From contig JAUSKV010000254.1 in NCBI GenBank assembly GCA_030646745.1, forward strand, positions 1 to 9,729: a stretch of DNA of 9,729 nucleotides. Reading direction: 5' to 3'. Shown one piece after another: positions 1 to 6,345 of the stretch. The position numbers and the translations under genes were made by a program. Below the pieces are notes generated by a model, which saw only the letters and a list, made by a program, of their open reading frames with translations, searched no databases and was not told the origin of the DNA. Origin of the DNA: Sulfurimonas sp. Lineage in GTDB: Bacteria > Campylobacterota > Campylobacteria > Campylobacterales > Sulfurimonadaceae. How positions within the stretch are numbered: position 1 is the stretch's first letter; each line of letters begins with the position of its first letter.

Positions 1-318
1 CATCTCATTGGTTATTCCATAAGCAGAAAGATCCAGAGAAAAACTCTTTTTGACAATAGATGCCAGAGCAAAACCTCTTATCGTCCCCATTCCAAAAAGA
101 CCTACGGCTTGACTAATCGCATTTATTTCACGAGAAAAACCATAAAGAGGAGAGTTTGCCGCTTTTAAAATATCGGCAGTCAAAAGAGGATCTCTTTCGA
201 GTATCTTCACCATATCGTTAAAGCTGCTGTTTGGATCTTGGTAAATAGCCTCAATCTGCATCGCAGATTCCGGAAGTGGTGGGAGTTGTTTTATTTTTGC
301 CAATAACTCTTCGGTCAT
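1..318 (-). CDS. HDOD-domain signalling protein (N-terminal part; runs off left edge)
   Basis: The first 106 codons of a minus-strand gene are open to the window edge. They start at the ATG at 318-316, after an AAAGAG-type ribosome site. The protein begins MTEELLAKIKQLPPLPE and has the usual opening of an HDOD domain. This comprises the proline-rich LPPLPES at residues 12-18, the helix DPLLTADILKAANSPLYG at 43-60, and the hydrophobic AISQAVGLFGMGTIRGFAL stretch at 67-85. HDOD domains are relatives of the HD phosphohydrolases that lack the metal-binding HD pair and usually act as regulatory or scaffold modules in cytoplasmic signalling, often of motility or virulence. Whether another domain follows cannot be seen. 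The gene is transcribed divergently from the 110-aa gene at 447. The family call is firm; the cellular role is unknown. Confidence 0.85.
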   Translation of the reverse strand, partial: MTEELLAKIKQLPPLPESAMQIEAIYQDPNSSFNDMVKILERDPLLTADILKAANSPLYGFSREINAISQAVGLFGMGTIRGFALASIVKKSFSLDLSAYGITNEM

Positions 319-350
319 AATATTCTCTTTTTTGTATTTAAGTTTAGTGC

Positions 351-360
351 TATAATTATA
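351..360. promoter_or_regulatory. Symmetric -10 element, likely divergent promoter
   Basis: The ten bases TATAATTATA are their own reverse complement, so a perfect TATAAT -10 box is present on each strand. On the plus strand it spans 351-356, preceded by TGC, which makes an extended -10 (TGnTATAAT). Its predicted start near 363 leaves a leader of about 84 nt before the gene at 447. On the minus strand it spans 360-355, with a start near 348 and a leader of about 30 nt before the HDOD gene. No good -35 box is visible, as is usual in this phylum. Weaker plus-strand alternatives are TACAAT at 391-396 and TATTAT at 404-409. Confidence 0.55.
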
Positions 361-446
361 GTTAATACAGATAAATTGATACTGAATATTTACAATTTAC
401 TGTTATTATTTTTTGAAGAAATTAAAAAAGAGTAAAAGGAAAAGAG

Positions 447-779
447 ATGATGATACAAAGAGATGCAATGTTGACACAATTAGGTTATGTGCCAAATAGT
501 GCTTTATTAGGTCAACTTGAGAGAATTGAAAACAATACGGTTGGGTATGAAAAGATAAATAAGCATATTATGGATTTGCATGATGCTCTAAAAGTGGACG
601 GCTCTTTTGTAGCTATGTCAAATACTAACGACTATTTTAAAATAAAAATTGGAGTTGCAAGCCCTGAAATCGTTGAAGAAGTACATGAAAAAATCAAGCA
701 TTTTAGTGATAAATTCAAAGTAAGCGTTAAAAAATTAGAGAACAAAGAGACCTATTACATAATCGGTTTTAATCATTAA
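447..779 (+). CDS. Conserved-looking hypothetical protein, 110 aa, first gene of a unit with a Gre factor
   Basis: I do not recognise this family. The ORF begins with a tandem ATG ATG preceded by AAGGA at 436-440, at good spacing. The protein is soluble, with no signal peptide or membrane segment. Residues 15-50 look helical. The second half alternates short strands with a helix: SFVAMSNTNDYFKIKIGVA (53-71), the charged helix EIVEEVHEKIKHFSDKFK (74-91), then VSVKKL and a terminal ETYYIIGFNH. That layout suggests a small alpha/beta fold. The next gene, the GreB-like factor, starts 9 bp after the stop, so the two are probably co-transcribed. The codon pattern and upstream ribosome site support a real gene. 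A role linked to transcription is only suggested by the neighbour. Confidence 0.7.
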   Translation: MMIQRDAMLTQLGYVPNSALLGQLERIENNTVGYEKINKHIMDLHDALKVDGSFVAMSNTNDYFKIKIGVASPEIVEEVHEKIKHFSDKFKVSVKKLENKETYYIIGFNH

Positions 780-791
780 GGCTCTCTCTTG
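778..791 (+). promoter_or_regulatory. Ribosome site and TTG start of the Gre factor
   Basis: AAGG at 778-781 overlaps the stop codon of the preceding gene and sits 7 nt before TTG at 789-791. The alternative ATG at 801 has only a weak TTGAG upstream. The TTG start also gives an N-terminus (MIEPMSVEGYDLL) that lines up within one residue with E. coli GreB as I recall it. The TTG is therefore preferred. The overlap with the upstream stop suggests translational coupling. Confidence 0.6.
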
Positions 792-1313
792 ATTGAGCCT
801 ATGAGCGTTGAGGGGTATGACCTTTTAGTGGAAGAATTTAAGTTTTTGTTGGAGGTGGAAAAACCTAAAGTCGCACATGAGAAGTTAACTGCTGCGGCAC
901 AGGGTGACAGAAGCGAAAATGCCGATTACCATGCAGCCAAAGAGAAACTCCGTTTTATAGAAAGGAGACTTTTTTATCTCAACTCTATGATACAAAAGTC
1001 TCAAATTATCGACCCTTCATCACTTTCACATGCCAGAGTCAGTTTTGGAAGTACGGTAAGAATAGTCAATACCGAGAGTGACGAAGAAGAAAGCTACACT
1101 CTGTGCGGAGTGTTGGAATCTGAACCGGAAAACGGGCTAATCTCGATTCATTCACCCCTCGCAAAAGCACTGATTGGCAAAGAAGAGGAGGATGAGTTTA
1201 CCATCAAGCTTCCACACACCAAGAAGAGTTATGAAATTTTGAAAATAGAGTATAAAAATATCTTTTCCCTGAAAAAAAACATCCGTACAAAAGTTGATTT
1301 TTCTTTTCATTAA
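789..1313 (+). CDS. GreA/GreB-family transcript cleavage factor, GreB-like
   Basis: Gre factors insert a coiled-coil finger into the secondary channel of backtracked RNA polymerase and stimulate cleavage of the transcript 3' end. The N-terminal coiled coil spans about residues 6-76, with the acidic tip GDRSENADY at 39-47. D40 and E43 correspond to the two catalytic acidic residues of E. coli Gre proteins. The segment KEKLRFIERRLFYL (51-64) follows the GreB pattern (K..LR.I.RR..YL) rather than GreA. The FKBP-like C-terminal domain covers about 86-156, with ISIHSPLAKALIGKE at 118-132. After the usual end (LKIEY) there is an extra tail of about 19 residues (KNIFSLKKNIRTKVDFSFH), which is unusual. 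The gene lies 9 bp after the 110-aa gene. I infer an accessory Gre paralogue besides a housekeeping GreA located elsewhere. Confidence 0.85.
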   Translation: MIEPMSVEGYDLLVEEFKFLLEVEKPKVAHEKLTAAAQGDRSENADYHAAKEKLRFIERRLFYLNSMIQKSQIIDPSSLSHARVSFGSTVRIVNTESDEEESYTLCGVLESEPENGLISIHSPLAKALIGKEEEDEFTIKLPHTKKSYEILKIEYKNIFSLKKNIRTKVDFSFH

Positions 1314-1385
1314 ACCTTTTTTTTAGAGAAAAGTCATGTCTATATTTTATACAGCAATTTTTTTAAAAGTTCACCTCAAATATCC

Positions 1386-1391
1386 TATAAT
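1386..1391 (+). promoter_or_regulatory. -10 box immediately before the Kef antiporter ATG (possible leaderless mRNA)
   Basis: A perfect TATAAT ends six bases before the ATG at 1398. A start site 6-7 nt downstream of the box falls on or next to the start codon itself. No Shine-Dalgarno sequence exists between box and ATG. The -35 region (1363-1368, TTAAAA) is poor, as is usual in this phylum. Confidence 0.5.
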
Positions 1392-1397
1392 GCGTCT

Positions 1398-2999
1398 ATG
1401 GAAAATTTATTACTCGCAATTTTTTTAACAATCGCTGTTGCAACCGTACTTAATATTGTCCTAAAAAAGTTTGGAATCTCCCACATTATAGGCTATATTT
1501 TTACAGGAACAATTATCAGTTATATCTTTGGATTTAATGGACTCAACATAGATTCCCTAGACCTTATAGGTGAGTTTGGCATAGTCTTTTTGATGTTTAC
1601 AATAGGGCTTGAACTCAGTTTGCAAAAAATCAGAAAGATGAAAGATATTCTGCTCACAAATGGTCTGTTGCAAGTGCTACTGAGCGTAGTAGTGATATAT
1701 GGACTGTCATTTTATGTTTTTAAGCTTGATTTCAATACATCCATCATTATCTCTTTGGCTTTTTCGCTCTCTTCGACTGCCATAGTGCTGACATATCTTA
1801 AAGAGTCCAAAGATATTCACACTCCCTATGGGCAAAAATCTATGGGGATTCTTATCTTTCAGGATTTAGCTGTCATTCCTATTTTACTGCTCATTACATT
1901 TTTGTCAAACGACACTTTATCACTCAGTGAAGTCCTCATAACAACGCTAGTCTCAGCTGTTTTAGTCGTTGCTTTTATGTTTACTATCGGAGAGAAAATT
2001 GTAAACATGTTGCTTCAGTTTTCTGCTAAAACAGAGCTTGAAGAGTTGTTCTTGGGTTCTGTTTTTTCTATTGTTATCGGGGCTTCTTTGCTAGCACATG
2101 CAATGGGTTTTACCTACTCCTTGGGCGCTTTTATAGCCGGCATGATAATCGCCGATACAAAGTACAATGTAAAAGTAGAATCAGATATTGTTAGCTATAA
2201 AGATTTGCTTCTTGGGATATTTTTCTTTGGTGTCGGGACAAAAATTGATTTGATTTACTTTTTGGCAAACATTCATACCGTTATCTTCATTTTTATTCTT
2301 ACAATGCTTTTTAAAGCTCTTGTAATCTATGCCATTATCAGACGAAATTCAGATAAAAACAGTTCAGCAAAAACGGCTTTCTCGCTTGCTCAGATTGGTG
2401 AATTTTCTTTCGCAATCTTTGCTCTTGCCGCCTCACAAAGACTTATAAGCCAAGAGATGGCGAACTTTTTGATACTTGTGAGTGTCATGTCGATGATACT
2501 TACTCCTTTTATAGTCAACAACATCTACAAACTCTCCTCCTATTTCGAAAAAGAGTTTTATGAATCAGATGTTATTACACCCATCGGACGAAAAAATCAC
2601 ATCATTGTCGCAGGATTTTCAACTCTCGGAAGAATAGTCGCATCCGATTTAAAAGCAAGAGGAGCAGATTTTGTCATTATCTCCGACAACCTCAAACATG
2701 TACTTCTTGCAAGAAAACTAGGCTACATGGCATACTTCGGACACCTCAATAAACTACCCGTTTTGGAGTCTTTGATGGTCGATCAAGCCAAAGCCATAAT
2801 TATCACAGTTAACAGCGAACACCTCAAAAGACTTATCAGTGAAGCGATACTCAGTTTTTCTAAAAATGCAAACATCATTATAAAAATTGATAGCGTTGAA
2901 GAGCGAAAAAGCATGAGAGATTTACCGGAACTAGAGTTTGTAGATGCGAGTTTTGAGATATCGAATCTGCTTGTGAATAATGCGTTGAAGAATGGTTAG
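1398..2999 (+). CDS. Kef-type monovalent cation/proton antiporter (CPA2) with C-terminal RCK_N domain
   Basis: This 533-aa inner-membrane protein has about 12 hydrophobic segments between residues 1 and 380, followed by a cytoplasmic nucleotide-binding domain. Family hallmarks are LSSTAIVLTYLKE (124-136), FQDLAVIP (154-161, with the conserved aspartate of the CPA2 transport site), SLGAFIAGMIIADT (241-254) and DLLLGIFFFGVG (269-280). The RCK_N/TrkA-N Rossmann domain starts near 398 (KNHIIVAGFSTLGRIVA) and ends near 530, with the ribose-binding acidic residue D430 at the end of strand two. The nucleotide loop reads GxSxxG (406-411) instead of GxGxxG. There is no RCK_C domain. Proteins of this type exchange K+ or Na+ for H+ under ligand control. 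The start is supported by the hydrophobic N-terminus typical of the family. It has its own promoter and is probably a single-gene unit. The exact ion is unknown. Confidence 0.9.
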   Translation: MENLLLAIFLTIAVATVLNIVLKKFGISHIIGYIFTGTIISYIFGFNGLNIDSLDLIGEFGIVFLMFTIGLELSLQKIRKMKDILLTNGLLQVLLSVVVIYGLSFYVFKLDFNTSIIISLAFSLSSTAIVLTYLKESKDIHTPYGQKSMGILIFQDLAVIPILLLITFLSNDTLSLSEVLITTLVSAVLVVAFMFTIGEKIVNMLLQFSAKTELEELFLGSVFSIVIGASLLAHAMGFTYSLGAFIAGMIIADTKYNVKVESDIVSYKDLLLGIFFFGVGTKIDLIYFLANIHTVIFIFILTMLFKALVIYAIIRRNSDKNSSAKTAFSLAQIGEFSFAIFALAASQRLISQEMANFLILVSVMSMILTPFIVNNIYKLSSYFEKEFYESDVITPIGRKNHIIVAGFSTLGRIVASDLKARGADFVIISDNLKHVLLARKLGYMAYFGHLNKLPVLESLMVDQAKAIIITVNSEHLKRLISEAILSFSKNANIIIKIDSVEERKSMRDLPELEFVDASFEISNLLVNNALKNG

Positions 3000-3143
3000 T
3001 CTAAAATTAAATGAGTGTAAAGACTATCTCTTGTCAATATTGAAATGTTGGCTAATGTAAAACTTATTTTTATTTTTCAGAATATTTTAGCTTTTTATGA
3101 GAAAAATTTTAAAAGTAAAATTAAGCTCTTAAAAATTAGAGAG

Positions 3144-3800
3144 TTATTTAAAGTAAAGCTTTTTAGAATTAATTGCTAAAGCAAGAACATGCCATGGTTC
3201 TGTATTGCCATCTTCATAATGTCCTTGAACCACGCCAGATAACATATCTGCAAACTGAACGCTTTTATTTGAAGCACTATCCTGAGGAGTAGTTTCCATA
3301 ATTGTGGAAGATTCAATATCAAACCATAATTTAGTTTGTAAATAATCATGCATACTATTTCCACTTTCCACTTTTACAGAACGAGGGTCAGGTACAAATA
3401 TTACTTTTTCATATATACTCATTTCTTCTAGTAATGAAAGACCAATCATGTAGTTATAAAGTTTATTTCCATCAAGTCTGATATGATCTTGAACATTTTC
3501 TTTTTTTACAGTTATTGAAAAATATTTTATTGATGGGTGTGATATATTAAGAAGTTTTGCTTTTTCAGCAAAATCAATACGCTCAGCGATATTCATTTCT
3601 GACCATTTTTTTTCTACTTTTGGATTCCAGCCATGTTTTTTATATAGTTTTTGAATGACACGCTTTGGTAAATGTTTTTTTTCTTTTGGAACAATCAAAC
3701 ATGCAATGGTTAAATGACGACTAGAACCACCTTTTCTATAAGGTGCTGTAAATTTCCAACCTAGATCACCACTCTCATCAAGGTAAATATTTATTTCCAA
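3144..3800 (-). CDS. DUF3800 family protein, 218 aa
   Basis: The N-terminal strand IYLDESGDLG (DESG at 8-11, then D12), the central VIFVPDPR (D138) and the C-terminal QFADMLSGVVQGHYE (182-196, with D185 and E196) are the recurring motifs of DUF3800. The length of 218 aa is normal for the family, so it looks intact. The function of the family is not established. The dispersed acidic residues on strands and helices resemble a metal-dependent nuclease site, which is my inference. The start is TTG at 3800-3798: an in-frame stop lies seven codons upstream and no ATG or GTG intervenes. The ribosome site is poor, so translation may be weak. The gene stands alone, converges on the antiporter gene across 144 bp, and counted stretches are about 22-30% GC over most of its length, below purL and the antiporter. 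That fits an acquired gene. It may be transcribed through the 97-bp inverted repeat upstream. Confidence 0.8.
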   Translation of the reverse strand: MEINIYLDESGDLGWKFTAPYRKGGSSRHLTIACLIVPKEKKHLPKRVIQKLYKKHGWNPKVEKKWSEMNIAERIDFAEKAKLLNISHPSIKYFSITVKKENVQDHIRLDGNKLYNYMIGLSLLEEMSIYEKVIFVPDPRSVKVESGNSMHDYLQTKLWFDIESSTIMETTPQDSASNKSVQFADMLSGVVQGHYEDGNTEPWHVLALAINSKKLYFK

Positions 3801-3832
3801 AGGATAGTCTTTTTGAAGATTTTATGAATTTG

Positions 3833-3838
3833 TATAAT
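3833..3838 (+). promoter_or_regulatory. Inward -10 box in left arm of the inverted repeat
   Basis: This is a perfect TATAAT. Transcription would begin near 3845, at the CCTAGG box, and run through the hairpin towards purL. It mirrors the minus-strand box in the other arm. Confidence 0.35.
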
Positions 3839-3921
3839 ACGAACCCTAGGACCGACGTTCTTAGATAACGCTTACGATACATAAATGCGTCGCGGAAACC
3901 CTAGGTTTTACTCGTTCCGTG

Positions 3922-3927
3922 ATTATA
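3922..3927 (-). promoter_or_regulatory. Inward -10 box in right arm; candidate promoter of the DUF3800 gene
   Basis: TATAAT on the minus strand predicts a start near 3915 and a leader of about 115 nt that contains most of the inverted repeat before the TTG at 3800. It is the best -10 box upstream of the DUF3800 gene. Confidence 0.45.
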
Positions 3928-4078
3928 CTACATTTTGTATATACTTTTATACTAAAAACGCATCTTTTTTTAAATATTAATACATTTATCTAGTTTAATT
4001 TGATATTTTATTCTTTAAAAGTTGTGTCAACGATTGAGTAAAAATAGCGAGTTAAAATTTCTTTTACTACTAATTTGC

Positions 4079-4117
4079 TATAATCCCACCTTAAAAACCA
4101 AAAATCAAATTTTAGGA
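4079..4117 (+). promoter_or_regulatory. purL promoter (-10) and ribosome site
   Basis: TATAAT at 4079-4084 is preceded by TGC, which makes an extended -10 box. The predicted start is near 4091. TAGGA at 4113-4117 lies 7 nt before the GTG at 4125 and supports that start. No purine-repressor operator is recognisable. Confidence 0.55.
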
Positions 4118-4124
4118 ATCCTCC

Positions 4125-6338
4125 GTGAGCCAACCATTAGAAAACATTGAAAAAGTTCTTGCATCTCATAAGCTTTCAGGCGACGATTATACACATATCA
4201 AAAAGATTTTAGGGCGTGAGCCAAACCTTGTTGAAATCGGTATATTTTCGGCTATGTGGAGTGAACACTGCTCTTATAAATCTTCAAAAGTGCATTTGAA
4301 TGGTTTTCCGACAAAAGCTCCATGGGTTATTCAAGGTCCGGGGGAAAATGCCGGTGTTATTGACATCGGCGGTGGTTATGCGGCTGTGTTTAAAATGGAA
4401 TCACACAACCATCCAAGCTTTATAGAACCGTATCAAGGTGCTGCAACGGGTGTTGGCGGAATTATGCGTGATGTTTTTACGATGGGAGCGCGACCTATCG
4501 CAAACTTGAATGCTTTAAGATTTGGTAATGTTCTCAATGATGATAAAACATCTTCTCATCAGCGATATTTGGTTCGCGGTGTAGTTTCTGGCATCGGCGG
4601 TTACGGCAACTGCATGGGCGTTCCTACTATCGGCGGAGAGACGAGCTTTGATGAGTGTTACAACGGTAATATTTTAGTGAATGCTTTTACTTTAGGACTT
4701 GCAAAGTCGGATGAAATTTTTTATGGTCGTGCGGATGGTATAGGAAATCCTGTTATTTATGTGGGTGCAAAAACGGGAAGAGATGGACTTGGCGGAGCAG
4801 TTATGAGTTCGGACAGTTTTACAGAAGAGTCAAAATCTCTTCGCCCGACTGTGCAAGTTGGAGACCCATTTACTGAAAAACTTTTACTTGAAGCGTGTTT
4901 AGAACTTTTCAAAACAGAGCATGTTGTTGGTATCCAAGATATGGGTGCGGCAGGACTTACTTCTAGTGCCTTTGAAATGGCGGGGCGTTCAGGTAGCGGT
5001 ATGATTATGCACCTAGATAAAGTTCCTGCACGAGAAGAGAACATGACTCCGTATGACTTTATGCTGAGTGAATCTCAAGAGCGTATGCTTCTTTGTGCGA
5101 AAAAGGGAAGTGAAGCGGAGATTATCAAGATTTTTGAGAAATGGGACTTAGATGCTGCGGTAATCGGTGAGGTAACTGCAACCGGAAATATGGAACTCTT
5201 CTGGCATGGTGAAAAGTGTGCGGAAGTTCCTGTAAATCCTGTAAGTGAAGAAGCACCGGTTTTGAACCGTCCGATGAGTCGCCCAGCGTATTTGGACACA
5301 ATCGCAGATGTTACAATTAACGACTTTGCAAAGGTATCGAATCAAGAAGCGTTTGAGAAGCTCACTAAGTCTATGGAAGTTGTTGATAAGTCATGGATTT
5401 ATACGCAGTATGACTCAATGGTTCAGACAAACACAATCAAAAAAGGGGGCATGTTAGATGCTTCTGTTATTCGTGTGAAAGAGAACAAAAAAGCCCTTGC
5501 CATGTCGGCTGACTGTAATGTTCGCTATTGCTACATAGACCCTAAAGGTGGTGCTGCCGCGGCGGTCATAGAGAGTGGACGAAATGTTGCCATGAGTGGA
5601 GCAAGACCTCTTGCAATAACGGACTGTCTAAACTACGGAAACCCTGAAAATCCAGAAGTTATGTGGCAGTTTGGGCAAGGGTGTTTAGGTATCAAAGAAG
5701 CATGTTTGGCTCTTACAACTCCGGTAATCGGCGGAAATGTCTCTCTTTATAATGAAACAAACGGCATCTCAGTTTTTCCAACTCCATCTATCGCAACTGT
5801 TGGTGTAAATGATGATGAAAATAGAGTTCTGATGTCTAGCTTCCAAGGTGAGGGAAACACTCTTTATTTAGTAGGCGAGAACAAAAGTGAGTTCGGCGGT
5901 TCACTCTACATGAAAGAGATTTGCGGCACTGTCGCCGGAAAACTTCCTGAGATAAACTATGTCAACGAGCTCGCTCTTTGGGAGCTTGTTATTGAAGCAA
6001 ATAAAAAAGATTTACTTGCGTGTGCAAAAGATGCGAGCAGCGGCGGAGTAGCTATCGCACTGGCAAAAATGTCGGCTGTGAGCGGACTTGGATGTGAAGT
6101 AAAAATGAGCGTGGCAGATGAGCGAGATATATTTGCGGAGAGCATGAGCCGTGCTATTATCGAAGTAAAACCGGAAAATTGTGCAGCATTTGAAGCCATG
6201 TTAAATGGCTTAGCATGTGCAAAAGTAGGAACAATCGGCGGAGAGAGCATCAGAGTAAATGATGTGTCTATGAGCATGCATGAACTTCAGGATAACTATT
6301 TTAATACATTTAAGAGAGTTATTGAGAGAGATTTATAA
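4125..6338 (+). CDS. purL: Phosphoribosylformylglycinamidine synthase, large subunit (FGAM synthase II)
   Basis: PurL catalyses the ATP-dependent conversion of FGAR to FGAM in cytoplasmic de novo purine synthesis. It uses ammonia supplied by PurQ, with PurS as bridge. At 737 aa it is the small, glutaminase-free type. Visible motifs are SEHCSYK (46-52, with the catalytic-region histidine H48), KMESHNHPS (90-98), [12 protein letters not shown] (105-116), QVGDPF (244-249), [11 protein letters not shown] (271-281) and LSESQERML (314-322). The second AIRS-like half carries DCLNYGNPE (500-508), [10 protein letters not shown] (535-544), PTPSIATVG (552-560) and DASSGG (636-641). The gene is full length with no missing key motif. 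The start is GTG, supported by TAGGA at correct spacing and by the normal family N-terminus. PurS and PurQ are not in this window, so it seems to be transcribed alone. It converges on motB, 5 bp away. Confidence 0.97.
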   Translation: MSQPLENIEKVLASHKLSGDDYTHIKKILGREPNLVEIGIFSAMWSEHCSYKSSKVHLNGFPTKAPWVIQGPGENAGVIDIGGGYAAVFKMESHNHPSFIEPYQGAATGVGGIMRDVFTMGARPIANLNALRFGNVLNDDKTSSHQRYLVRGVVSGIGGYGNCMGVPTIGGETSFDECYNGNILVNAFTLGLAKSDEIFYGRADGIGNPVIYVGAKTGRDGLGGAVMSSDSFTEESKSLRPTVQVGDPFTEKLLLEACLELFKTEHVVGIQDMGAAGLTSSAFEMAGRSGSGMIMHLDKVPAREENMTPYDFMLSESQERMLLCAKKGSEAEIIKIFEKWDLDAAVIGEVTATGNMELFWHGEKCAEVPVNPVSEEAPVLNRPMSRPAYLDTIADVTINDFAKVSNQEAFEKLTKSMEVVDKSWIYTQYDSMVQTNTIKKGGMLDASVIRVKENKKALAMSADCNVRYCYIDPKGGAAAAVIESGRNVAMSGARPLAITDCLNYGNPENPEVMWQFGQGCLGIKEACLALTTPVIGGNVSLYNETNGISVFPTPSIATVGVNDDENRVLMSSFQGEGNTLYLVGENKSEFGGSLYMKEICGTVAGKLPEINYVNELALWELVIEANKKDLLACAKDASSGGVAIALAKMSAVSGLGCEVKMSVADERDIFAESMSRAIIEVKPENCAAFEAMLNGLACAKVGTIGGESIRVNDVSMSMHELQDNYFNTFKRVIERDL

Positions 6339-6345
6339 TCTCTCT
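6325..6345. terminator. Hairpin shared by the purL and motB 3' ends, possible bidirectional terminator
   Basis: AGAGAGATT (6325-6333) pairs perfectly with AATCTCTCT (6337-6345) around a TAT loop. The purL stop TAA (6336-6338) and the motB stop TAG (6346-6344, minus) both lie on or overlap it. A smaller palindrome, ACTTC-T-GAAGT (6346-6356), follows directly. Neither strand has a U-tract after the stem, so intrinsic termination is uncertain. The hairpin may instead protect mRNA 3' ends or block readthrough between the converging genes. Confidence 0.45.

Larger units (their letters stand above)
3832..3928. repeat. 97-bp GC-rich imperfect inverted repeat, possible structured RNA or small mobile-element remnant
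   Basis: The left end GTATAATACGAAC and the reverse complement of the right end, GTATAATCACGGAAC, match except for two extra bases on the right arm. Moving inward, both arms carry CCTAGG (3844-3849 and 3899-3904), then CCG/CGG and ACG/CGT (left CCGACG; right CGTCGCGG). This allows one long bulged hairpin with an apical region of roughly 35 nt. A local alternative is a stem of CGCGGAA with TTCCGTG, enclosing AAACC-CTA-GGTTT. By hand count 3841-3920 is 38/80 GC (47.5%), while 3921-4000 is 13/80 (16%). It does not match a tRNA, a CRISPR or the attC core boxes. I see no clear target-site duplication. Its nature is unknown. Confidence 0.6.
3801..4124. other. 324-bp intergenic region between DUF3800 and purL
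   Basis: No coding ORF is supported here. The region holds the 97-bp GC-rich inverted repeat (3832-3928), a small hairpin with arms GTATA/TATAC (3937-3941 and 3948-3952), a very AT-rich stretch (about 3930-4020), an 11-bp palindrome GTTGTGTCAAC (4021-4031) of unknown meaning, and the purL promoter and ribosome site. It serves as the 5' region of both flanking, divergently transcribed genes. Confidence 0.7.

Noticed and set aside
1300..1340. Terminator after the Gre gene
   Set aside because: CTTTTC/GAAAAG can pair only across a loop of about 19 nt, with no U-tract after it.
3000..3143. Intrinsic terminators between the antiporter and DUF3800 genes
   Set aside because: The best candidate (CTCT/AGAG around 3125-3142) has a 4-bp stem and no clean U-tract. 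The region is simply AT-rich.
3176..3364. 62-aa minus-strand frame inside the DUF3800 gene
   Set aside because: It is an out-of-frame shadow; the DUF3800 motifs lie in the longer frame.
3832..3928. Integron attC site
   Set aside because: The bulged inverted-repeat layout and the AAC/GTT triplets are reminiscent, but the outer boxes (TACGAAC and GTTCCGT) do not fit RYYYAAC/GTTRRRY. No integrase or second site is seen.
3832..3928. tRNA or known riboswitch on the minus strand (GGGTTCGT looks like part of a T-arm; CTAGGGTT recalls part of the guanidine riboswitch)
   Set aside because: No acceptor, anticodon or D-arm pairing fits, and the rest of the riboswitch consensus is absent.
4025..4030. 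TTGACA -35 box on the minus strand
   Set aside because: No good minus-strand -10 box lies at 16-18 bp; TAAAAT is only 14 bp away. It is more likely chance within the GTTGTGTCAAC palindrome.
4757..5345. Minus-strand reading frames inside purL
   Set aside because: They are antisense shadows of a well-conserved gene, with no family resemblance or ribosome sites.
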